Origin: an uncultured Flavobacteriia bacterium
Lineage (GTDB): Bacteria > Bacteroidota > Bacteroidia > Flavobacteriales_D > Crocinitomicaceae
Assembly (NCBI GenBank): GCA_937975705.1
Contig: CALJTX010000019.1
Location: forward strand, 1 to 64,000
DNA: 64,000 nucleotides
Direction of reading: 5' to 3'
Of this stretch, positions 51,757-58,941 are shown piece by piece (the first letter of the stretch is position 1; each line of letters begins with the position of its first letter). Under the pieces are notes generated by a model. That model did not search any database, had not been told where the DNA came from, and saw nothing but the letters and a program-made list of their open reading frames with translations. The translations under genes were made by a program, and so were the position numbers.

Positions 51757-54553
51757 ATGTGCAAAACTGGCAATACTTCGCGTTTTCTTGATGTCCAAAT
51801 GGCGTTTGGGCAGCTAAAAGCTCCGATACTAGGGTCTGAACACCTTCTTCAAATAGGGAAGGAACAAAAGTTAAATCTGTGTTTTTATCCATGCACAACG
51901 CGAAGTCGTCGTCGCGATTGATCAGCGATTCTATGCGTGCCTCTGCGGGTAAGTGCCCAAAATTTTCTTTAAAGAACATGCTGTACAAACAGAGTTGCAG
52001 TGCGTGTTTGGGTTTGGTAAAGTTGGTGAAGGCGTCCTCTTTTCCACTCATTTTGACATCGGTTTCTTTTACTTTCCCTGATTTGTAGTCAATTACACGG
52101 TAGTGGTTATTGCCTATACAGTCAATGCGGTCAATATATCCGACAAAATGAACTGGTATGGCTTCTTGTTCGAGTTGCACACTTTGAGACAGCTCAAATT
52201 TGGCTTCTAGTTGAATAATATGCAAAGGCTCTTGTAGTGACTTGACAAACGCGAGTTCTTTGAGCAACATTTGTTTGGTGAGGTCCAGTGCCATTTCAAA
52301 ACTGAGCAAGTTTTTGCCGCGTGCAAAAAGCGTTTCGTTTTGGTCAAAGTAATTCAAGAAATACTTGCGCAATACCGCCGGATAGGTGGTGAGCATGTGC
52401 GCAAGTGCTTTTTCGGTAAGTGGCCCCGGTTTGGGCACAACGGGTGCACCAAGTTTGTCGCGTTGCGCATACGGAGTGTATAGTTCTTCTAGACAGTTGT
52501 GAATGAGCGAACCAAAAGTGCTGGAGGCCAAGTCTTCTTCAACTTCATCTTCTTCGCCGAATTCTACAACATAGCGATAGTAAAAATCGAGCGGGCAAGT
52601 GATGTATTTTCTTAGTGCTGAAGCAGACACATTTCCTGCTAGATAAGTCTTGATACGCGCTTGAATTGCGGGTGTCTTTGGAATGAGCGTTTGGGTGCTT
52701 TTTTGTTCTGCAGCTGGAATTTGGTAGAAAAATTCTTGCCAAGTACTCTGCTGATTTTGTTGAAGCCACTCCATTTTGAGTTGCAAGAGGTAACGGCTGC
52801 GCTCATGACTCCCGAGCACTTCACTCGTTGAGGTATAGGTAAAAACCAACTCGCGCGCATGGTGGAGCAACCTGTAAAAGTGCTGCGCAAATAGGCCCTG
52901 TTTATCGCGGTTATTTGGCATGCCGAAAGCCGCACGGAGGTCCATAGGAATGATGCTCTGGATCGGGTTGGTAGGCGGCAACTTGCCTTCGTTCATGCCG
53001 AGTACATAAATGCGCTCGAAGTCTAGTAAGCGCGTCTCGAGTAAACCAGTAAGCTGTAAGCCAGCGGTTGGGCTGCCGAGATAAGCGAGATTGCTGCGCG
53101 TCCAGTGCTGATAGAATAATTTTTTGAAGCTGCTCAGGGCCATTTTTGGAAAATCGGCAGCTACAAATAGTTCAAATTGCCTGCAAGCGAGTTCAAAAGA
53201 GAGCAAGGCGGTGCGTTCAAAATCATTTGCTGCCGGAATTTTTTCTAGCAGAAGGCTATTGAGTTTGCGCAATTGTTGGATGGCTTTCTGCCAATCGGCG
53301 TCCCAGGATGTGGCAAGAATACGGATGAGTTCGAGCAGCTGTGGGTCAAGTTGGAGCTGATCGACGTTCTGAAAAACGCGGTTATTTTTGACGGTTTTGT
53401 ATTCTGCTGCCGCCAACATACCTTGTTGTTTTTGGTCAAATGCAAGGGTGGTGAAAGCGTGGTGACAGAACCGCTGAAAATCTTTGTAGTAAAGGGCTTT
53501 TGTCTTGAATTTGAGTTGGTTTTCTTGAAGTTGAAAGCAGAGGTCTACCCAAGTTCTGACGGGCGTTTGATCGAGCGGTAAGCCAAGTGTAATATTGGCT
53601 TGCCCTACAATTTTGGGAATATTGCGAATGGCGGCATGAACCAAATCTTCGTCTGCGAGCAACACCAACACTTCGCTCCAGTCAGCAACAGGGTTTTCAA
53701 GCAGTTCGGTGGCCAAAACCTTTACCTGACCGATATGTTGGGCGCACTCGATTACTTTCACATTGTAACTAGCTGTTTGCAGTGCATTGCGCAAATTTTC
53801 TGGTTGTTTTAGACCAAAAAACTGCAAGTTCTTGCGCTGAAAGTGGCCCGCTTCATGAAATTTGTTGTCGAGGTAGAATTGATCTGAATCGATGATGAAT
53901 TCAGCTTGTTTTTTATCGATGAGGTATTTGATGATGCGCTGTTCTGCCGCAGACAAAGCATTGAATCCGACAAAGAGATAGTGCATATTGTCTTCGAAAT
54001 ACTGCGCCGGATTTTCGGCGAGTCGTCGGTAGGCTTGTGCTTTACTACAAGCCCCAAGTTCTTTGAACTTGAGTTGTAGCCCTTCATGTAGGTGTGGAAT
54101 GAGCTCCCAAAACAGCATGAATTTTTTTTGCGAAGCGGAATAGGATGCTTCATCTATTTGCCAGCTTTCCAGTGCTTTAATGGAGGCTAGATTTTTATAG
54201 AGTTGTTGGTGATCGACCAAATAACGATCGACGTCGTCGAAGTCGGAAAGTAAAATGGGCCCCCAAGTGAGGTAATCTTCAAAAGAAAGCGCCTCTTCCT
54301 TGAACTTGGCTTGGTATATTTTGTAAAGTTCGAGTAGTGCTTTGGTCGGGTGCAGGATTTCTTGCGCACACAAAGTAGCTACCCATTGGTCAATGGTGAG
54401 AATGTGCGGTGAAATCAAAGGCCCGCCGTTTGCCGTAAACAGCGCATTGAGCAAATAACGCTTGGCACGTTCTGAAGGCAATAAAACGGTCAGGTTTTTT
54501 GGGTCGTGTCCTTTTTGAAGGATGTCTTTGGCGAGTTGATCCAGAAATTTCAT
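51755..54553 (-). CDS. AddB-like PD-(D/E)XK nuclease of double-strand break repair
   Basis: A 932-residue protein. The first 600 residues resemble the inactivated helicase-like part of AddB (SERAKRYLLNALF, HILTIDQWVATLC, VLGMNEGKLPPTNPIQSI). The C-terminal 300 residues are a RecB-type nuclease with the motif residues in FGSLIHNCLEELY, FVGYIDRID and VIDYKSGK. A Cys in the nuclease start (KYITCPLDFYY) and the end YCQFCT suggest an iron-sulfur cluster. AddB works with AddA, a UvrD-type helicase-nuclease, to process breaks. No AddA gene is adjacent, which is unusual. The protein begins with the Bacteroidota form MKFLDQLAKDILQ. Confidence 0.9.
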   Translation of the reverse strand: MKFLDQLAKDILQKGHDPKNLTVLLPSERAKRYLLNALFTANGGPLISPHILTIDQWVATLCAQEILHPTKALLELYKIYQAKFKEEALSFEDYLTWGPILLSDFDDVDRYLVDHQQLYKNLASIKALESWQIDEASYSASQKKFMLFWELIPHLHEGLQLKFKELGACSKAQAYRRLAENPAQYFEDNMHYLFVGFNALSAAEQRIIKYLIDKKQAEFIIDSDQFYLDNKFHEAGHFQRKNLQFFGLKQPENLRNALQTASYNVKVIECAQHIGQVKVLATELLENPVADWSEVLVLLADEDLVHAAIRNIPKIVGQANITLGLPLDQTPVRTWVDLCFQLQENQLKFKTKALYYKDFQRFCHHAFTTLAFDQKQQGMLAAAEYKTVKNNRVFQNVDQLQLDPQLLELIRILATSWDADWQKAIQQLRKLNSLLLEKIPAANDFERTALLSFELACRQFELFVAADFPKMALSSFKKLFYQHWTRSNLAYLGSPTAGLQLTGLLETRLLDFERIYVLGMNEGKLPPTNPIQSIIPMDLRAAFGMPNNRDKQGLFAQHFYRLLHHARELVFTYTSTSEVLGSHERSRYLLQLKMEWLQQNQQSTWQEFFYQIPAAEQKSTQTLIPKTPAIQARIKTYLAGNVSASALRKYITCPLDFYYRYVVEFGEEDEVEEDLASSTFGSLIHNCLEELYTPYAQRDKLGAPVVPKPGPLTEKALAHMLTTYPAVLRKYFLNYFDQNETLFARGKNLLSFEMALDLTKQMLLKELAFVKSLQEPLHIIQLEAKFELSQSVQLEQEAIPVHFVGYIDRIDCIGNNHYRVIDYKSGKVKETDVKMSGKEDAFTNFTKPKHALQLCLYSMFFKENFGHLPAEARIESLINRDDDFALCMDKNTDLTFVPSLFEEGVQTLVSELLAAQTPFGHQENAKYCQFCT

Positions 54554-54570
54554 GCAGCTGTCTGATTAAC

Positions 54571-55791
54571 TTACTCGAACCAAACCTTTTCAAAGAAAGA
54601 CAAAGGCCGATTGGAATGCATGAATTTGTGTCCGCCATAACATTTGATGATGGCAAAGTAGTTGGCACCAAATTGTATTTGAACATAATTGAGACCTTCT
54701 GGGTAGGTGTCTGACAAGCCTTGAAAGATAACAGAGCCATCTTCTAAAGTTTTTTTGGTCATGATTGCACCGGCCGGTGGGTTGATATAAATGCTGGCAA
54801 TTTCTTCAGCAGAAATTGTGGTGTCGCGTACTTGGATATTGATTTCAAAGGTATTGCCTTGGCCGAGCTCGCGGTAAATGAGTTTTTGAGAGCCGTCGGG
54901 CAGGTTGATTGCAAGCGGTTTGCCAGGAAACTTGGCTACTAAGCCAGATTTTTGATCGATGTAAATAGATTCGGTTTGTTTTTTGATCAAGCGCTTGCTT
55001 TGTGGCGCCTGTGGGCTGATTGTCCAGTGTACCGGACGCACTCTGTAACCACGTGCGCGCAGCAATTGCAAGAGCCCTTCTTCGCCGCCTAAATGACCTG
55101 CACCTACTGCACAGAAGAATGATTGCGGTGCTTTAAGCAACTCTAGAAGTTTGTCGAGCATAAGTAGGTTGCGCTTGACAATCACTTCATTATAGAGGTT
55201 TTCTTGAACAGAAAGGTAGGATTTCATGAAGCGTTGTAGGGCATCGAGGTCACCGCGCAAATAAAGTTCGAGTAGCTTTTCTTGTGTGAAAGCATTGATT
55301 TGGTTGTCGAGGATACGGCGTTCACTGAGCTTGAATTCATTAGATAAGGCGTATTGCTCCTCGACCTTTTCGAGCGCAATGGTTTCTTTACCTAATTGGA
55401 GGCCAAGAACTTGAAAATAGGCATCTAAAAACTGCGGCATGCCATCTTCTGTTCCGTAGAGTGTTTGAGAGGTCATGATCAGACTCGTGTAAGACTTGCC
55501 CTTGTCGTCAAAGCGTGTTTCGGGCAAATTTTTGCGGGTGTCCATTGTGGAGAAAAGACTGTAGATGTCGGTCTCGAGTACAATTTTTTGCGCTTGGTCA
55601 AAAGCGATATAAACGCTATCTGAAAGTTCAAAAAGTTCGCGGTCATTGGCATGAAGGGTGCCAAATAGGTAAGATTTTACACCGGATTTAGGGTTGCTCA
55701 CTTCCCAAAGGAGCTCTTTATCGAGCTCAATGAGTTGTGTCAGCCCGATATTTGAGCTCAGCAAAGCCAGTAAAATGAGTACCGTACGCAT
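54571..55791 (-). CDS. TraB/GumN family protein with C-terminal extension
   Basis: A 406-residue exported protein starting at ATG 55791, with a signal peptide (MRTVLILLALLSSNIGLTQ). Residues about 20-265 form the TraB/GumN (PrgY-related) domain: SYLFGTLHANDREL, IVLETD and CAVGAGHLGGEEGLLQLLRARGYRV. The GTLH histidine and Glu of the motifs are present, and the fold is proposed to act as a metallopeptidase. A further 130 residues (beta strands such as KLIYRELGQGNTFEINIQV) extend past the family length and match nothing I know. It lies 16 bases after hutI. Confidence 0.88.
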   Translation of the reverse strand: MRTVLILLALLSSNIGLTQLIELDKELLWEVSNPKSGVKSYLFGTLHANDRELFELSDSVYIAFDQAQKIVLETDIYSLFSTMDTRKNLPETRFDDKGKSYTSLIMTSQTLYGTEDGMPQFLDAYFQVLGLQLGKETIALEKVEEQYALSNEFKLSERRILDNQINAFTQEKLLELYLRGDLDALQRFMKSYLSVQENLYNEVIVKRNLLMLDKLLELLKAPQSFFCAVGAGHLGGEEGLLQLLRARGYRVRPVHWTISPQAPQSKRLIKKQTESIYIDQKSGLVAKFPGKPLAINLPDGSQKLIYRELGQGNTFEINIQVRDTTISAEEIASIYINPPAGAIMTKKTLEDGSVIFQGLSDTYPEGLNYVQIQFGANYFAIIKCYGGHKFMHSNRPLSFFEKVWFE

Positions 55792-55806
55792 GTATTTCAA
55801 AGTTAA

Positions 55807-57039
55807 TCAAATAAAAACACGTTGAATGTGTTTTTCTGTGTATGCGTAGGCTAAATAAGCCAAAGAGGGCACTTCTTTTGTCAAAAGAATTGGGGATTTT
55901 CTGCCCAAAGCAATTTTGCCATGGGTTTGCCCGAGCTCTAGCGCGGCGGCGGCATTGATCGTGAGGGCGTTGATAGCGGCTTCGGGTGTCATTTTCATCT
56001 TGATGCAAGCCAAAGAAAGCACGTGCATGAGGTCGTAACTCGGAGAAGAACCCGGATTGAAATCGCTGGCAAGGGCTACGATAGCATTTGCAGCCATCAG
56101 TTCTCTAGCAGCGCCGAATGGTATCGATAAGAAATGCGAACAGCCAGGCAAGAGCGTTGCAACACAGTTGCTATTGGCCAGGGCGTGGAGGTCGTTTTGG
56201 TCGATTTCTTCTAAGTGATCAACTGAGACGGCACCTTTGGCAATTGCTGCAGGCACACCTCCTAACACCGAAAACTGATTGACATGAACCTTAGGTTTGA
56301 GCCCATATTGCGCCCCCGCTGTTAAAATTTGCTCCATTTCGGCTGTGCTGAAATAATTGCGTTCGCAAAAAACATCGATGTAGTCTGCAAGTTGTTCGGC
56401 TGCAATTGCCGGCAACATTTCATTGATGAGTAGGGCAATGTAATCTTCGCGCCTATTTTTGTAGTCTTGGGGAATAGCATGTGCACCAAGAAAAGTTGCT
56501 TTGATGGAAATTGGGGCAGTTGCTTTGAGCTTTTTGATGACGCGCAACATTTTGAGTTCACCCTCGACACTTAAGCCATAGCCAGATTTGATTTCGACTG
56601 CACCTGTTCCGGCGGCCTGCATTTTTTGAAGGCGTTCGAGGGCAGCAGCGTAGAGGTCAGCTTCAGGTAGGTCGTTGAGTTTTTTGGCAGAATTCAGGAT
56701 GCCGCCGCCTTTGGCAGCGATTTCTTCATAAGTCAGGCCGTTGATCCGATCTACAAATTCTTCTTCGCGGCTTGCGGCAAATACGGTATGGGTGTGCGAA
56801 TCGATAAACGCGGGCAGCACGTAACAATTTGTAGCGTCGATCACTTCGACATCGCGCCAGTCTGTGATGCCTGGCCATTCATTCATGGGGCCATAGGCAA
56901 TTACTTCGTTGTCTTCGAGCGCTAGGTAGGCATTTTCGATGAGGGGCAATTGGTTCATTTGGCTGCCACGTAGCACCATTGGAAGGTCTTCGCCAGCTTG
57001 AACTAGCCCTTTGATATTCTTGATAAATTGTTTCTGCAT
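55807..57039 (-). CDS. hutI: Imidazolonepropionase
   Basis: ATG 57039 is chosen over an ATG 12 bases upstream because it gives the usual start; either is possible. The 410-residue amidohydrolase of histidine degradation opens imidazolone propionate to formiminoglutamate. Metal ligands are visible: the HTH in AFIDSHTHTVFAASREEEF, the His in TFLGAHAIP, the His in PKVHVNQF and the Asp in ALASDFNPGS. The other hut genes (hutH, hutU, hutG) are absent from this window. It is divergent from the YraN gene with 50 bases between. Confidence 0.95.
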   Translation of the reverse strand: MQKQFIKNIKGLVQAGEDLPMVLRGSQMNQLPLIENAYLALEDNEVIAYGPMNEWPGITDWRDVEVIDATNCYVLPAFIDSHTHTVFAASREEEFVDRINGLTYEEIAAKGGGILNSAKKLNDLPEADLYAAALERLQKMQAAGTGAVEIKSGYGLSVEGELKMLRVIKKLKATAPISIKATFLGAHAIPQDYKNRREDYIALLINEMLPAIAAEQLADYIDVFCERNYFSTAEMEQILTAGAQYGLKPKVHVNQFSVLGGVPAAIAKGAVSVDHLEEIDQNDLHALANSNCVATLLPGCSHFLSIPFGAARELMAANAIVALASDFNPGSSPSYDLMHVLSLACIKMKMTPEAAINALTINAAAALELGQTHGKIALGRKSPILLTKEVPSLAYLAYAYTEKHIQRVFI

Positions 57040-57089
57040 ACGTATTTTCACTGTAAAGATAAGGGCAAATTCGGCTTAATTTCGTTCTG

Positions 57090-57470
57090 ATGACACAAAG
57101 AAATTCCGACATGAAGCACGATGTGCTCGGCAAATGGGGCGAAGCCTACGCCTTGCAGCACCTGCTTGGGCTTGGTTACGCGCTTAAAGCACGCAATTAT
57201 AAATTCAACCGAATGGAAATCGATTTGATCATGATCCATGGCCAAACGCTGGTGGTGGTGGAGGTCAAAACGCGTCACAGCGCAGAGCTGGGCGAACCCT
57301 GGCGCGCTGTAAATTTGGCCAAGCAAAAGCAGCTCATAAGAGTGGCTAATTACTTTGCTAAATCAATCGAATGGCCACATGAGGTGCGGTTTGATGTCGT
57401 GTCTATTGTGCACAACAGCAACCATACCGATCTCGAGCACATCAAAGATGCGTTCAGCCCAAGGCCTTGA
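57090..57470 (+). CDS. YraN/UPF0102 family putative endonuclease
   Basis: A 126-residue protein of the UPF0102 family, resembling a minimal PD-(D/E)XK nuclease: GKWGEAYALQHLLGLGYAL, the Asp in RMEIDLIM and VVEVKTRHS (E-x-K). The last 30 residues contain RFDVVSI typical of the family. Its biological role is unsettled. It is divergent from hutI. A sequence TAATTTCG (57076-57083), one mismatch from the -7 consensus, ends six bases before the ATG. Confidence 0.93.
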   Translation: MTQRNSDMKHDVLGKWGEAYALQHLLGLGYALKARNYKFNRMEIDLIMIHGQTLVVVEVKTRHSAELGEPWRAVNLAKQKQLIRVANYFAKSIEWPHEVRFDVVSIVHNSNHTDLEHIKDAFSPRP

Positions 57471-57472
57471 AT

Positions 57473-58870
57473 TTAGATGTGTAAAGCGCGATCTGCAGTA
57501 GCGGCAAGTGCAGCTTCTTTGACGGCTTCCGAATACGTAGGGTGCCCATGGCAAATGCGCGCGATGTCCTCGGCAGAGGCACGGTATTCCATGGCGGTAA
57601 CAGCTTCCATGATGAGATCAGCAGCGCGAGGAGCAATCATGTGTACACCTAAGATTTCGTCTGTAGCGGCGTCTGCCAAAATTTTGACAAAACCGCTGGT
57701 GTCCATGCTGGCACGTGCTCTACCTAATGCCTTGATCGGGAAAGAACCTGCTTTGTAGGCGCGTCCGGCTGCTTTGAGCTCTTCTTCGGTTTGCCCAACT
57801 GCAGCAATTTCTGGCCAAGTGTACACAACACCTGGAATGAGGTTGTAATTGATGTGTGGTTTTTGCCCTGCAATTTGCTCTGCCACAAAAACGCCCTCTT
57901 CTTCGGCTTTGTGTGCGAGCATAGCGCCGCGCACGACATCGCCAATGGCATAAATATGACCAACGGCTGTTTGCAAATGCTCATTGACTTCTACCTGACC
58001 GCGTTGGTTTACCTGTAAACCAGCCTTCTCTAAGCCTAAGCCTTCTGTATAGGCTTTGCGGCCGACTGCAACGAGGCAATAATCGGCCTCGAGTGTAATT
58101 TGTTCTCCTTTTTTGTTTTCGGCAGTAAGTACAACTTGTTTGCCGTTGTTGACCACACCAATTACTTTGTGCTCCATATGGAACTTGAAGCCTTCTTTTT
58201 TGAGAATTTTGGTAAATTCTTTGCCAATACCGGCATCCATGGTAGGTAAAATACTTGGTGCAAATTCGATAACTTCTACCACAGCACCCAAGCGGGCATA
58301 TACCGAGCCTAATTCAAGGCCAATGACACCGCCTCCAATGACAAGCATCTTTTTAGGGATTTCTTGGAGTTTGAGCGCTTCTGTTGAGGTAATAATGCGT
58401 TTTTTATCTGGTTCCATTCCTGGAAAGTAGTTGGGCTTGCTGCCGGTGGCAATGATGATGTTCTTGCCGCTAATTTGGGTTGTTTGTTCGCCTTTCACTT
58501 CGATGGTGTGTGCATCGATAAAGCTACCAACACCTTGATAAACCGTGATTTTATTTTTGTCCATGAGGTATTTGACCCCTGCACAAGTCTGAGCCACTAC
58601 TTCATTTTTGCGGGCAATCATTTGAGCGAGGTTGGCTTTGAGGCCTTTTACCTCAATGCCGTGTGCTGAAAAATTGTGTTGGGCATTGTAAAAATGTTCG
58701 GAAGAATCGAGTAGGGCTTTGGATGGAATGCAACCCACATTAAGGCAAGTTCCGCCCAAAGTGCTGTATTTTTCTATCAAAGCTGTTTTCAGGCCAAGTT
58801 GTGCGCAACGCAATGCAGATACGTATCCGCCGGGTCCTGAACCAATTACTACCACATCAAAATTTTCCAT
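57473..58870 (-). CDS. lpdA: Dihydrolipoyl dehydrogenase
   Basis: A 465-residue flavoprotein that reoxidises dihydrolipoamide in pyruvate and 2-oxoglutarate dehydrogenase complexes. The FAD loop GSGPGGYV, the redox cysteines C42 and C47 in GGTCLNVGCIPSK, the NAD loop VIGGGVIGLELGSV and the C-terminal HGHPTYSE with its active His-Glu pair are all present. Length is normal. It is monocistronic, with a perfect divergent promoter that overlaps that of the neighbouring cargo gene. Confidence 0.97.
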   Translation of the reverse strand: MENFDVVVIGSGPGGYVSALRCAQLGLKTALIEKYSTLGGTCLNVGCIPSKALLDSSEHFYNAQHNFSAHGIEVKGLKANLAQMIARKNEVVAQTCAGVKYLMDKNKITVYQGVGSFIDAHTIEVKGEQTTQISGKNIIIATGSKPNYFPGMEPDKKRIITSTEALKLQEIPKKMLVIGGGVIGLELGSVYARLGAVVEVIEFAPSILPTMDAGIGKEFTKILKKEGFKFHMEHKVIGVVNNGKQVVLTAENKKGEQITLEADYCLVAVGRKAYTEGLGLEKAGLQVNQRGQVEVNEHLQTAVGHIYAIGDVVRGAMLAHKAEEEGVFVAEQIAGQKPHINYNLIPGVVYTWPEIAAVGQTEEELKAAGRAYKAGSFPIKALGRARASMDTSGFVKILADAATDEILGVHMIAPRAADLIMEAVTAMEYRASAEDIARICHGHPTYSEAVKEAALAATADRALHI

Positions 58871-58886
58871 CCGTCTATTTTTTTTA

Positions 58887-58916
58887 CAAATTTACAGTTT
58901 GTACACGAACAACCAA
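58887..58916 (-). promoter_or_regulatory. lpdA promoter
   Basis: On the minus strand TTG (58916-58914) and TAAATTTG (58894-58887, exact TAnnTTTG) are separated by 19 bases, with the ATG 16 bases further. Its -33 lies inside the spacer of the opposite promoter. Confidence 0.65.
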
Positions 58917-58940
58917 AGCCTTAATTTTGCGTTGTAACGC
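58899..58940 (+). promoter_or_regulatory. Promoter of the PKD cargo gene with shared 17-bp element
   Basis: TTG at 58899-58901 and TAATTTTG at 58922-58929 (exact TAnnTTTG) are 20 bases apart. ATTTTGCGTTGTAACGC at 58924-58940 differs by one base from 8576-8592 before sprE. The GTG start follows at 58942. Confidence 0.6.
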
Positions 58941-58941
58941 T

